A DNA stretch of 64,000 bases from NCBI RefSeq assembly GCF_008042035.1, contig NZ_RDBL01000013.1, positions 924,574-988,573 on the forward strand, written 5' to 3'. The position numbers and the translations under genes were made by a program. The first letter of the stretch is position 1; the number at the start of each line of letters is the position of its first letter. This document shows, piece after piece, positions 26,537-35,702 of the stretch. The stretch is from Streptomyces sp. col6. Its GTDB lineage: Bacteria > Actinomycetota > Actinomycetes > Streptomycetales > Streptomycetaceae. The notes under the pieces were generated by a model, which saw nothing but the letters and a program-made list of their open reading frames with translations, did no database searches and was not told the DNA's origin.

Positions 26537-28624
26537 TCAGCGCGTGGCGGCGGCGAGGGATTCCCGGGCGGCCTCGGCGACGTGCTCGCCGGTGAAACCG
26601 AACTCCCGGAACAGGACCTTGGCGTCCGCCGAAGCGCCGAAGTGCTCCAGTGAGACGATCCGGCCGGCGTCGCCGACGTACCGGTACCAGGTCAGGCCGA
26701 TGCCCGCCTCCACGGCCACGCGGGCCTTCACCGACGGCGGCAGAACGCTGTCCTTGTAACCCTGTTCCTGCTCCTCGAACCACTCGACACACGGCATCGA
26801 GACCACACGGGTCGGAATTCCGGCCGCCTGGAGCTCATCGCGCGCCTCGACGGCGAGCTGGACCTCGGAGCCCGTGCCGATCAGGACGACCTGCGGCTCG
26901 CCCCCCTCGGCCTCGAAGAGCACGTAGCCGCCCTTGGCCGCGTCCTCGTTCGCCTCGTACGTCGGCACGCCCTGGCGGGTCAGCGCCAGACCGTGCGGGG
27001 CGCCCACGCCGAACACCTTGGTGTAGCGGCGCAGGATCTCGCGCCAGGCGATGGCGGTCTCGTTGGCGTCGGCCGGGCGCACGACGTTGAGGCCCGGGAT
27101 GGCGCGCAGCGAGGCCAGGTGCTCCACCGGCTGGTGGGTCGGGCCGTCCTCGCCGAGACCGATCGAGTCGTGCGTCCACACGTAGGTCACCGGCAGGTGC
27201 ATCAGCGCGGACAGCCGCACCGCGTTGCGCATGTAGTCGGAGAACACCAGGAAGGTGCCGCCGTAGATGCGGGTGTTGCCGTGCAGCGCGATGCCGTTCA
27301 TGGCGGCGGCCATGGCGTGCTCGCGGATGCCGAAGTGGATCGTGCGGCCGTACGGGTCGGCCTCCGGCAGCGGGTTGCCCGCGGGGAGGAACGACGACGT
27401 CTTGTCGATCGTGGTGTTGTTCGAGCCCGCCAGGTCGGCGGAGCCCCCCCACAGCTCGGGGATGATCCCGCCGAGCGCCTGGAGCACCTTGCCGGACGCG
27501 GCGCGGGTGGCGACGGCCTTACCGGTCTCGAAGACCGGCAGGCTGTCCTCCCAGCCCTTGGGCAGCTCGCCCGCGGCGATGCGGTCGAAGTCGGCGGCGC
27601 GCTCCGGGTTGGCGGCGCGCCAGGCGTCGAAGCCCTTCTGCCACTCGGCCTTGGCCTCGCGACCCCGGTCCCGGGCGGCACGGGTGTGCGCGATGACCTC
27701 GTCGGAGACCTCGAAGGACTTCTCCGGGTCGAAGCCCAGCACCTTCTTGGTCGCGGCGACCTCGTCGTCGCCGAGCGCGGAGCCGTGCGAGGCCTCGGTG
27801 TTCTGGGCGTGCGGGGCGGGCCAGGCGATGATCGAGCGGGCCGCGATGAACGAGGGGCGCTCGGTCTCGGCCTTGGCGGCCAGCAGCGCGTGGTAGAGGC
27901 CCTCGGGGTCCAGGTCGCCGTTGGGCAGCTGGTCGACGCGCTGGACGTGCCAGCCGTACGCCTCGTAGCGCTTGACGGTGTCCTCGGAGACCGCGGTCTC
28001 CGTGTCGCCCTCGATGGAGATGTGGTTGTCGTCCCACAGCAGGACCAGGTTGCCCAGCTTCTGGTGCCCGGCCAGCGAGGACGCCTCGGCCGAGATGCCC
28101 TCCTGGAGGCAGCCGTCACCGGCGACGACCCACACCATGTGGTCGAAGGGGGAGGTGCCGGCGGCCGCCTCCGGGTCGAACAGACCGCGCTCGTAGCGGG
28201 CGGCCATGGCCATGCCCACGGCGTTGGCGACACCCTGGCCCAGCGGGCCGGTCGTCGTCTCCACGCCGGTGGTGTGGCCGTACTCCGGGTGGCCCGGGGT
28301 CTTGGAGCCCCAGGTGCGGAAGGCCTTCAGGTCATCGAGCTCCAGGCCGTAGCCGGCCAGGTAGAGCTGGATGTACAGGGTCAGGCTGCTGTGGCCCGCC
28401 GAGAGCACGAACCGGTCGCGACCGGTCCAGTCCGCGTCCGCGGGGTCGTGCCGCATCACCTTCTGGAAGATGGTGTACGCGGCGGGAGCCAGGCTCATGG
28501 CCGTACCCGGGTGGCCGTTTCCGACTTTCTGTACGGCGTCCGCGGCGAGGACGCGGACGGTGTCCACGGCCCGCTGGTCCAATTCGGTCCACTGGAGGTC
28601 TGTGGTGGTCGGCTTGGTGCTCAC
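26537..28624 (-). CDS. tkt: Transketolase
   Basis: A 695-residue thiamine-diphosphate enzyme of the non-oxidative pentose-phosphate branch. NGHPGTAMSLAP (about 36-47) and TTGPLGQGVANAVGMA (about 119-134) are conserved. The ThDP motif begins at GDGCLQEG (about 158) and ends about 30 residues later at WDDNHISIEG. The second domain has HFGIREHAMAAAMNGI and THDSIGLGEDGPTHQP. The GTG start (28624) lies behind GGAGAGGAG. It is the first gene of tkt-tal-zwf-opcA-pgl; a -10-like TAGGCT (minus strand, 28689-28694) stands about 65 bp upstream. Confidence 0.97.
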   Translation of the reverse strand: MSTKPTTTDLQWTELDQRAVDTVRVLAADAVQKVGNGHPGTAMSLAPAAYTIFQKVMRHDPADADWTGRDRFVLSAGHSSLTLYIQLYLAGYGLELDDLKAFRTWGSKTPGHPEYGHTTGVETTTGPLGQGVANAVGMAMAARYERGLFDPEAAAGTSPFDHMVWVVAGDGCLQEGISAEASSLAGHQKLGNLVLLWDDNHISIEGDTETAVSEDTVKRYEAYGWHVQRVDQLPNGDLDPEGLYHALLAAKAETERPSFIAARSIIAWPAPHAQNTEASHGSALGDDEVAATKKVLGFDPEKSFEVSDEVIAHTRAARDRGREAKAEWQKGFDAWRAANPERAADFDRIAAGELPKGWEDSLPVFETGKAVATRAASGKVLQALGGIIPELWGGSADLAGSNNTTIDKTSSFLPAGNPLPEADPYGRTIHFGIREHAMAAAMNGIALHGNTRIYGGTFLVFSDYMRNAVRLSALMHLPVTYVWTHDSIGLGEDGPTHQPVEHLASLRAIPGLNVVRPADANETAIAWREILRRYTKVFGVGAPHGLALTRQGVPTYEANEDAAKGGYVLFEAEGGEPQVVLIGTGSEVQLAVEARDELQAAGIPTRVVSMPCVEWFEEQEQGYKDSVLPPSVKARVAVEAGIGLTWYRYVGDAGRIVSLEHFGASADAKVLFREFGFTGEHVAEAARESLAAATR

Positions 28625-29076
28625 CCTGAGTCAGGGCTCCTCTCCAACTGTTGTAGACCGGTGACTTCGACCGCACCGGATGCTGTCGAGCCTACCCCCG
28701 TCCGTACCCGCGTTTTCCGGCTCCTACCAGGGTGCGGGCGGCCCGCGGAATCCGCCTCCCGTATGAGCGGAAGGGCTCACCGATGGGCTTCTCCGATGAG
28801 CGCGGGGACCCACTCCTGGGCGCTCCGAAGAGCGGTCCGGAGCGCGGTTGCGGAGCCTTCGGAAGCGGTCCGGGCGAACGCTGCGACACCAGTACGTCAC
28901 TCGTGCGTACGAGCCGCCCCGCGGCCGGTCCGCGACGGCCGTCCACGCCACATCAACACGACCCCACCCCCGCGAAGGGCGGCCTGTCCCCAACGTCTAC
29001 AGTGGTCGGGTTCGCGCAAGTCTTCACCGGGTCCTTACGCCCGGAGCTTGCTGGGATTTCTCTGTCAGGGGTGTGC
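28625..29076. other. Divergent gap between tkt and ctaB, no gene seen
   Basis: These 452 bases contain no supportable coding region. They should hold both divergent promoters. On the minus strand TAGGCT (plus 28689-28694) suits tkt. On the plus strand TACAGT (28998-29003) suits ctaB. A 10-bp direct repeat AGCGGTCCGG occurs at 28831-28840 and 28864-28873, 33 bp apart, of unknown meaning. Confidence 0.5.
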
Positions 29077-30024
29077 GTGACGGCCGTCGAGTCCCGACCC
29101 GCAGGGGTCGCCTTGACTCCGAGCCCAGGGGGCCAACGCCCGTTCGGGGCCCGTGTCAAGGCATTCGTGGCACTGACCAAGCCTCGGATCATCGAGCTGT
29201 TGCTGATCACCACTGTTCCGGTGATGTTCCTGGCCGCTCAGGGTGTACCCGACCTGTGGCTCGTGCTCACTACCACCATCGGCGGCTATCTGTCCGCCGG
29301 CGGTGCCAATGCACTGAACATGTACATCGACCGCGACATCGACGCGCTGATGGACCGTACGTCGCAGCGCCCGCTGGTCACCGGCATGGTGAGCCCGCGC
29401 GAGTGCCTGGCCTTCGGCATCGGCCTCGCGGTGGTCTCGACGGTCTGGTTCGGTCTGCTGGTCAACTGGCTGTCGGCGGCCCTGTCGCTGGGCGCCCTGC
29501 TCTTCTACGTCGTGATCTACACGATGCTGCTGAAGCGCCGGACCGCGCAGAACATCGTCTGGGGCGGTATCGCGGGCTGCATGCCCGTCCTCATCGGCTG
29601 GTCGGCCGTGACGAACGAGGTCTCCTGGGCCGCGGTGATCCTCTTCGCCGTCATCTTCTTCTGGACGCCCCCGCACTACTGGCCGCTGTCCATGAAGGTG
29701 AAGGACGACTACGCGCGCGTCGGCGTCCCGATGCTCCCGGTCATCGCCTCCAACCGGGTGGTCGCCCGCCAGATCGTCGCCTACAGCTGGGTGATGGTCG
29801 CGGTCTCGCTGCTGCTCACCCCGCTGGGCTACACCGGCTGGTTCTACACGGCCGTGGCGCTGCTCACCGGCGGCTTCTGGCTCTGGGAGGCGCACGGGCT
29901 GCTCAGCCGGGCCAAGGCCGGGGTGACGGGCGCGAAGCTCAAGGAGATGCGGCTGTTCCACTGGTCGATCACCTATGTGTCGCTGCTCTTCGTCGCCGTG
30001 GCGGTGGACCCCTTCCTCCGGTAG
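29077..30024 (+). CDS. ctaB: Protoheme IX farnesyltransferase (heme O synthase)
   Basis: A 315-residue polytopic UbiA-family prenyltransferase that adds farnesyl to heme B, giving heme O for cytochrome oxidase assembly. LTKPRIIELLLITTVPVMF opens the first membrane helix. The catalytic acidic box NALNMYIDRDIDALMDRTS (about 78-96) and its partner TPPHYWPLSMKVKDDYARVG (about 200-219) bind Mg-diphosphate. About nine hydrophobic helices follow the UbiA pattern. GTG 29077 has GGGG 5 nt upstream; GTG 29071 is an alternative two codons longer. It is also called cyoE. A strong hairpin follows the stop, and ctaA lies nearby on the other strand. Confidence 0.96.
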   Translation: MTAVESRPAGVALTPSPGGQRPFGARVKAFVALTKPRIIELLLITTVPVMFLAAQGVPDLWLVLTTTIGGYLSAGGANALNMYIDRDIDALMDRTSQRPLVTGMVSPRECLAFGIGLAVVSTVWFGLLVNWLSAALSLGALLFYVVIYTMLLKRRTAQNIVWGGIAGCMPVLIGWSAVTNEVSWAAVILFAVIFFWTPPHYWPLSMKVKDDYARVGVPMLPVIASNRVVARQIVAYSWVMVAVSLLLTPLGYTGWFYTAVALLTGGFWLWEAHGLLSRAKAGVTGAKLKEMRLFHWSITYVSLLFVAVAVDPFLR

Positions 30025-30039
30025 AACCCCTGCTCCGGC

Positions 30040-30083
30040 CGACGGGCGGGGAGCGTGGCACAAGCCACGCTCCCCGCCCGTCG
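30040..30083 (+). terminator. Terminator after ctaB
   Basis: A perfect 20-bp stem (30040-30059 with 30064-30083) with the tetraloop ACAA starts 16 bp after the ctaB stop. Confidence 0.88.
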
Positions 30084-30103
30084 CCGGTTGATCTACCCGC
30101 CGG

Positions 30104-30116
30104 TAGCATCCTGTCC
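30104..30116 (+). promoter_or_regulatory. -10 element of a leaderless gene
   Basis: TAGCAT (30104-30109) ends 7 nt before the ATG at 30117 and there is no ribosome site, so the transcript should begin at or next to the start codon. Confidence 0.5.
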
Positions 30117-30479
30117 ATGGCAGAGACGGCAGAGGCTGGGACCCAGCAGGTGGACGGCAGGCGGGCGGCGCGCGCGGAGCGCAGGGCGGCCCGGCTGGCC
30201 AAGGAGATCGGGGCCTTCGCGAAGGCCCACGGCGGGGCCGAGGGGCAGATCGCCTACCTCGGTCAGATGGGCGCCCGCATCGTCCTGGTGGGCGAGGACG
30301 GCGGCTGGGGCGATCTGGTCGCCCCCTCGTACGAGATCGCCGAGAGCGCCGCGCAGAAGTCGGGGATCACCCTGCACGAGTCCTTCGACGGCGAGTTCGC
30401 GGCGAAGGTGCGCACGGGCGCGTACGAGTGGACCCGGATGGCCGGCATCCAGGTCGGCGGGCCGTCGAACAAGGCCTGA
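30117..30479 (+). CDS. Conserved small protein of unknown function between ctaB and ctaA
   Basis: A protein of 120 residues that I do not recognise. The first 45 residues are very basic and Ala/Arg/Glu-rich and probably helical (GRRAARAERRAARLAKEIGA). The rest looks like a compact alpha/beta domain with IAYLGQMGARIVLVGEDGGWGDL, a repeated aromatic pattern, and FDGEFAAKVRTGAYEWTRMAGI. It has no signal peptide, membrane segment or cysteines. The position beside heme A synthesis genes is conserved in Streptomyces as I recall, but a functional link is unproven. It appears leaderless. A very strong bidirectional terminator follows. Confidence 0.65.
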   Translation: MAETAEAGTQQVDGRRAARAERRAARLAKEIGAFAKAHGGAEGQIAYLGQMGARIVLVGEDGGWGDLVAPSYEIAESAAQKSGITLHESFDGEFAAKVRTGAYEWTRMAGIQVGGPSNKA

Positions 30480-30484
30480 GACCG

Positions 30485-30547
30485 CAACGGACCGGGGCCC
30501 CCGCTCCACGGCTTTCACGCCGTCGGAGCGGGGGCCCCGGTCCGTTG
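30485..30547. terminator. Bidirectional terminator before ctaA
   Basis: A perfect 23-bp stem (30485-30507 with 30525-30547) encloses a second ACGGC/GCCGT hairpin. It separates the convergent gene at 30117 from ctaA. Confidence 0.9.
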
Positions 30548-30562
30548 TCCGTTCGGCCCGCC

Positions 30563-31576
30563 TCAGCCGGCCGTGGCGGGCTCCGTCTGCTCGACCGCCG
30601 GTTCCGGCACCCGGGCCACCGCCACCGGCCGCTCCCGGAGCGACAGCACCACGCGTACGACCCCGATCCACACCAGGCACGAGCCGAACATGTGCAGGCC
30701 GACCAGGATCTCCGGCGTGTCGGTGAAGTACTGCACATAGCCGATCACGCCCTGGCCCAGCAGGATCAAAAACAGCTCGCGGGTCCGGTGCAGCGGCCCG
30801 ACCGGTGCGTCCACGGCCTTCAGGACGAACCAGAGCGCGACGGTGAGCGCCACCACGACCCACGCCAGGTCGGCGTGCAGCTGGGCGATCATCTTCCAGT
30901 CGATCGGGATGCGGTGGACGTCGCTGGAGTCGCCCGCGTGCCGGCCTGCGCCCGTGACCACCGTGCCCACGGTGATCAGCAGGCCCGCCGCGACGGCCAG
31001 CAGCCAGGCCAGCTGGGCGACCGCCTTGCCCACCAGCGGGCGCGGCGCCTCGTCGCCCTCACGGGTCCGCTGCCAGGTCAGCACGGCGACCGTGAGCAGC
31101 GCGGTGGACAGCAGGAAGTGCGCCGCGACGGTGTACGGGTTCAGCCCGACGAGCACCACGATGCCGCCGAGCACCGCGTTGCCCATCACGATCCAGAACT
31201 GCACCCAGCCGAGCAGAGTGACGCTGCGCCGCCAGGGCTTCGCGGACCGGGCCGCGATGATCGCCCAGCCGACCGCCGCGCACAGCACGTACGCGAGCAT
31301 GCGGTTGCCGAACTCGATGGCGCCGTGGAAGCCCATCGCGCTCGTCGCCGTCAGGCTCTCGTCGGTGCACTTGGGCCAGGTCGGGCAGCCGAGGCCGGAG
31401 CCGGTCAGCCGGACGGCGCCGCCGGTCACGACGATGACGACGGCCATCACGACGGCGGACATGGCCGCGCGGCGCACCGTCCGCGGCTGGGGCGTCCAGC
31501 GCTCGGCGATGTACAGCAGCGGGTTGCGCAGGGCTTGAGCGACTTCGGCTCGGGTCAGCTTGGGCACGCGCACCAT
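30563..31576 (-). CDS. ctaA: Heme A synthase
   Basis: An integral membrane protein of 337 residues that oxidises heme O to heme A. About eight helices are visible. Each half has heme-ligand histidines: FHGAIEFGNRM and TVAAHFLLS in the first, IAQLHADLAW and LVGLHMFGSCL in the second. CPTWPKC supplies the cysteine pair found in Gram-positive CtaA. A cytoplasmic N-terminus of about 30 residues precedes the first helix. The start is placed at ATG 31576. That ATG overlaps a -10-like TACGAT on the same strand, so a leaderless start at GTG 31567 is equally possible. Confidence 0.95.
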   Translation of the reverse strand: MVRVPKLTRAEVAQALRNPLLYIAERWTPQPRTVRRAAMSAVVMAVVIVVTGGAVRLTGSGLGCPTWPKCTDESLTATSAMGFHGAIEFGNRMLAYVLCAAVGWAIIAARSAKPWRRSVTLLGWVQFWIVMGNAVLGGIVVLVGLNPYTVAAHFLLSTALLTVAVLTWQRTREGDEAPRPLVGKAVAQLAWLLAVAAGLLITVGTVVTGAGRHAGDSSDVHRIPIDWKMIAQLHADLAWVVVALTVALWFVLKAVDAPVGPLHRTRELFLILLGQGVIGYVQYFTDTPEILVGLHMFGSCLVWIGVVRVVLSLRERPVAVARVPEPAVEQTEPATAG

Positions 31577-31651
31577 CGTAGGACGCCGCTTGTGCAAGCT
31601 TTCACGAGGGGGACGAGTTGCTCCAAACGGCAACGGAACGCGTCCGCCGGC

Positions 31652-32415
31652 TCACTCCCAGCGGAAGAACCGGGCCGCCGCGCCGAGCCCCAGCACCGCC
31701 CATACCGCGAGGATGCCCAGATCGCCCCACGGCATCCCGGCCCCGAGCTGGAGCACGTCCCGCAGCCCGTCCGAGAGGGCCGCGATCGGCAGCAGCCCCA
31801 GCACCGACTGCACCGCGTCCGGGAACTTCTCCAGCGGCACGATCACCCCGCCGCCCACCAGCAGCAGCAGGAAGACCAGGTTGGCGGCGGCCAGCGTCGC
31901 CTCCGCCTTCAGCGTCCCGGCCATCAGCAGCCCGAGCCCGGAGAACGCGGCCGTCCCCAGCACCAGGAGCAGCAGCACCGCGAGCGGACTGCCCTGCGGC
32001 GACCAGCCCAGCGCGAACGCGATCACCGTCAGCAGGACCACCTGGAGGACCTCGGTCACCAGCACGGCCAGCGTCTTCGCGGTCATCAGGCCCCAGCGCG
32101 GCAGCGGGGAGGCGCCGAGGCGCTTGAGTACCCCGTAGCGCCGCTCGAAACCGGTGGCGATGGCCTGGCCGGTGAAGGCCGTCGACATCACCGCCAGCGC
32201 CAGCACGCCCGGCGTCAGGAAGTCGACCGGCTCGCCCGAGCCGGTGTCCACGATGTCGACCGAGCTGAACAGCACGAGCAGCAGCGTCGGGATGACCACG
32301 GTCAGCAGGAGCTGCTCGCCGTTGCGCAGCAGCATCCGCGTCTCCAGCGCGGTCTGCGCGGCGATCATGCGCGGCAGCGGGGCGGCGCCCGGCCGGGGGG
32401 TGTACGTACCGGCGC

Positions 32416-32419
<4 letters not shown>
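31652..32419 (-). CDS. ABC exporter permease (ABC-2 type)
   Basis: A membrane protein of 255 residues in the ABC-2 permease family. Six hydrophobic segments are visible, with the conserved cytoplasmic stretch TGFERRYGVLKRLGASPLPR (about 82-101) between helices 2 and 3. VVLLTVIAFALGW and the LVFLLLLVGGGVIVPLEKFP segment are typical of drug or antibiotic exporters. It forms one transporter with the ATPase upstream, whose stop it overlaps by 4 bp. The substrate is unknown. Neighbouring heme A genes raise, but do not prove, a role in respiration. Confidence 0.87.
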
Positions 32420-33348
<929 letters not shown>

Positions 33349-33398
33349 GGCAAACGAGTGTAGGCAGCCGTCCGGCGCACCCCGGTCCCGGGGCTTGA

Positions 33399-33412
33399 TT
33401 AGGTAACCCTAA
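33399..33412. promoter_or_regulatory. Iron-box-like dyad between the ABC exporter and sufR
   Basis: TTAGG-TAAC-CCTAA is a perfect 5-bp inverted repeat. It matches 13 of 19 positions of the IdeR/DmdR iron-box consensus when extended. It overlaps the possible -10 of the exporter. Functional binding is uncertain. Confidence 0.3.
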
Positions 33413-33448
33413 GTGATGGAAAGCACCGTTGATCGTTTCGGACCGTGG

Positions 33449-33485
33449 TTGTCAGGGGCGGATGAATTACGCAACAATGGCGTTG
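33449..33485 (+). promoter_or_regulatory. suf operon promoter with SufR operator
   Basis: TTGTCA (33449-33454), an 18-bp spacer and AACAAT (33473-33478) form a good promoter that ends 6 nt before the GTG at 33485. CAAC-N6-GTTG (33472-33485) exactly matches the operator reported for SufR in Streptomyces avermitilis. It covers the -10 and the start point, so bound SufR would block RNA polymerase directly. Confidence 0.85.
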
Positions 33486-34225
33486 TGAAATACGTGGGCG
33501 AGGCTCCTCAGGAGGAACTCGCGACCGGTGAGCGCTCGACGCGCAACCGGGTCGCGCGCTCCATCCTGGACCACGGCCCGTCCACGGTCGCCGACCTGGC
33601 GAAGCGCCTGGGTCTCACCCAGGCGGCCGTCCGCCGCCATCTCGACGCCCTCGCCTGCGACGGTGTCGTCGAGGCCCGCGACCAGCGGGTGTACGGGGCG
33701 CGGACCCGGGGCCGTCCGGCCAAGGTGTTCGCCCTCACCGACTGCGGCCGGGACGCCTTCGACCAGTCCTACGACTCGCTTGCCGCCGACGCCCTGCGCT
33801 GGATCGCCGAGACCGCGGGCGACGAGGCGGTCATGGCGTTCGCCCGTGCCAGGACCGCCGAGCAGTCGGCGGCCTACCGCGCGGCGATCGAGGCCGCGGA
33901 GCCCGAAGCCCGTACGGAGGCGCTGGCCAAGGCGCTGTCCGCCGACGGGTACGCTGCTACGGCGCGCAGCGCGCCGGGCCCGCAGCAGGGTGAGCAGCTG
34001 TGCCAGCACCACTGCCCGGTCGCCCATGTCGCCGAGCAGTACCCGCAGCTGTGCGAGGCGGAGACGGAGATCTTCTCCAGCCTCCTGGGGACCCATGTGC
34101 AGCGTCTGGCCACCATCGCCCACGGCGACGGGGTGTGCACGACGTACATTCCGCGCAGCGGACACCCCACCCCACAGACCACCGATTCAGCATCTGCAAG
34201 CACGGCCGGGAGGAACCCCGCATGA
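33485..34225 (+). CDS. sufR: Iron-sulfur cluster-sensing repressor SufR
   Basis: A 246-residue ArsR/DeoR-like repressor of the suf operon. The winged helix is at 21-85 (ILDHGPSTVADLAKRLGLTQ, AVRRHLDALACDGVVEAR). Cys173, Cys177 and Cys190 (CQHHC and QLC) are the [4Fe-4S] ligands of this family. The holo-form represses; loss of the cluster under iron or oxidative stress derepresses. GTG 33485 was chosen because the operator and -10 lie immediately upstream, which also implies a leaderless mRNA. A frame to ATG 33413 would run through the promoter. It is coupled to sufB by ATGA. Confidence 0.93.
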   Translation: MKYVGEAPQEELATGERSTRNRVARSILDHGPSTVADLAKRLGLTQAAVRRHLDALACDGVVEARDQRVYGARTRGRPAKVFALTDCGRDAFDQSYDSLAADALRWIAETAGDEAVMAFARARTAEQSAAYRAAIEAAEPEARTEALAKALSADGYAATARSAPGPQQGEQLCQHHCPVAHVAEQYPQLCEAETEIFSSLLGTHVQRLATIAHGDGVCTTYIPRSGHPTPQTTDSASASTAGRNPA

Positions 34226-35643
34226 CGCTCCCCACGGAGACTGCCCACCCTGAGCTCGAGGGCCTGGGCACGTACGAATTCGGCTGGGCCGACTCCGACG
34301 CGGCAGGCGCGGCGGCCAAGCGCGGCCTCTCCGAGGCCGTCGTCCGCGACATCTCGGAGAAGAAGAACGAGCCCGAGTGGATGCTGAAGCTGCGGCTCAA
34401 GGGCCTCAAGCTCTTCGGCAAGAAGCCGATGCCGAACTGGGGCTCGGACCTCTCGGGCATCGACTTCGACAACATCAAGTACTTCGTGCGTTCGACGGAG
34501 AAGCAGGCGGCCTCCTGGGACGACCTGCCCGAGGACATCAAGAACACGTACGACAAGCTCGGCATCCCGGAGGCGGAGAAGCAGCGCCTCGTCGCCGGTG
34601 TCGCCGCGCAGTACGAGTCCGAGGTCGTCTACCACCAGATCCGCGAGGACCTGGAGGAGCAGGGCGTCATCTTCGTCGACACCGACACCGCGCTGAAGGA
34701 GCACGAGGAGCTCTTCAAGGAGTACTTCGGCACCGTCATCCCGGTCGGCGACAACAAGTTCGCGTCGCTGAACACGGCCGTGTGGTCCGGCGGGTCCTTC
34801 ATCTACGTGCCCAAGGGTGTCCACGTGGACATCCCGCTCCAGGCCTACTTCCGTATCAACACGGAGAACATGGGCCAGTTCGAGCGGACGCTGATCATCG
34901 TCGACGAGGACGCCTACGTCCACTACGTCGAGGGCTGCACCGCCCCGATCTACTCCTCCGACTCGCTGCACTCCGCGGTCGTCGAGATCATCGTGAAGAA
35001 GGGCGGCCGCTGCCGCTACACGACGATCCAGAACTGGTCGAACAACGTCTACAACCTGGTCACCAAGCGCGCCGTGGCCTACGAGGGCGCGACCATGGAG
35101 TGGGTCGACGGCAACATCGGCTCCAAGGTCACCATGAAGTACCCGGCCGTCTACCTGATGGGCGAGCACGCCAAGGGCGAGACCCTGTCCATCGCCTTCG
35201 CGGGCGAGGGCCAGCACCAGGACGCCGGCGCCAAGATGGTCCACATGGCCCCGAACACCTCGTCCAACATCGTCTCCAAGTCGGTGGCGCGAGGCGGCGG
35301 CCGCACCTCCTACCGCGGTCTGATCGAGATCGGTGAGGGCGCGCCGGGCGCGAAGTCCAACGTCCTGTGCGACGCGCTGCTCGTCGACACGATCTCCCGG
35401 TCCGACACGTACCCGTACGTCGACGTCCGCGAGGACGACGTGTCGATGGGCCACGAGGCGACCGTCTCCAAGGTCTCCGAGGACCAGCTCTTCTACCTGA
35501 TGAGCCGCGGCATGACCGAGTTCGAGGCCATGGCGATGATCGTGCGCGGCTTCGTCGAGCCGATCGCCAAGGAGCTCCCGATGGAGTACGCCCTGGAGCT
35601 CAACCGGCTGATCGAGCTGCAGATGGAGGGTTCGGTCGGCTAG
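34222..35643 (+). CDS. sufB: Fe-S cluster assembly scaffold SufB
   Basis: A 473-residue scaffold component of SufBCD, on which new Fe-S clusters are built. The conserved body includes NTAVWSGGSFIYVPKGVHVD, YVHYVEGCTAPIYSSDSLHS with the family's key Cys, and GRCRYTTIQNWSNNVYNLVTKRA. The beta-helix core follows, and C-terminal EATVSKVSEDQLFYLMSRG carries residues shared with SufD. The length and sequence are typical of actinobacteria. It overlaps sufR by 4 bp and begins the assembly part of the operon. Confidence 0.97.
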   Translation: MTLPTETAHPELEGLGTYEFGWADSDAAGAAAKRGLSEAVVRDISEKKNEPEWMLKLRLKGLKLFGKKPMPNWGSDLSGIDFDNIKYFVRSTEKQAASWDDLPEDIKNTYDKLGIPEAEKQRLVAGVAAQYESEVVYHQIREDLEEQGVIFVDTDTALKEHEELFKEYFGTVIPVGDNKFASLNTAVWSGGSFIYVPKGVHVDIPLQAYFRINTENMGQFERTLIIVDEDAYVHYVEGCTAPIYSSDSLHSAVVEIIVKKGGRCRYTTIQNWSNNVYNLVTKRAVAYEGATMEWVDGNIGSKVTMKYPAVYLMGEHAKGETLSIAFAGEGQHQDAGAKMVHMAPNTSSNIVSKSVARGGGRTSYRGLIEIGEGAPGAKSNVLCDALLVDTISRSDTYPYVDVREDDVSMGHEATVSKVSEDQLFYLMSRGMTEFEAMAMIVRGFVEPIAKELPMEYALELNRLIELQMEGSVG

Positions 35644-35702
35644 TACGCCGCCGAACGCGTCCTGAAGAGTTCTTGACTGAGAAAGCGAGCACTACGACAG
35701 CC

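Noticed and set aside
28732..29076. Extension of ctaB upstream to 28732
   Set aside because: The extra 115 residues are Pro/Arg/Gly/Ser-rich with no family match; the known protein begins near 29071-29077.
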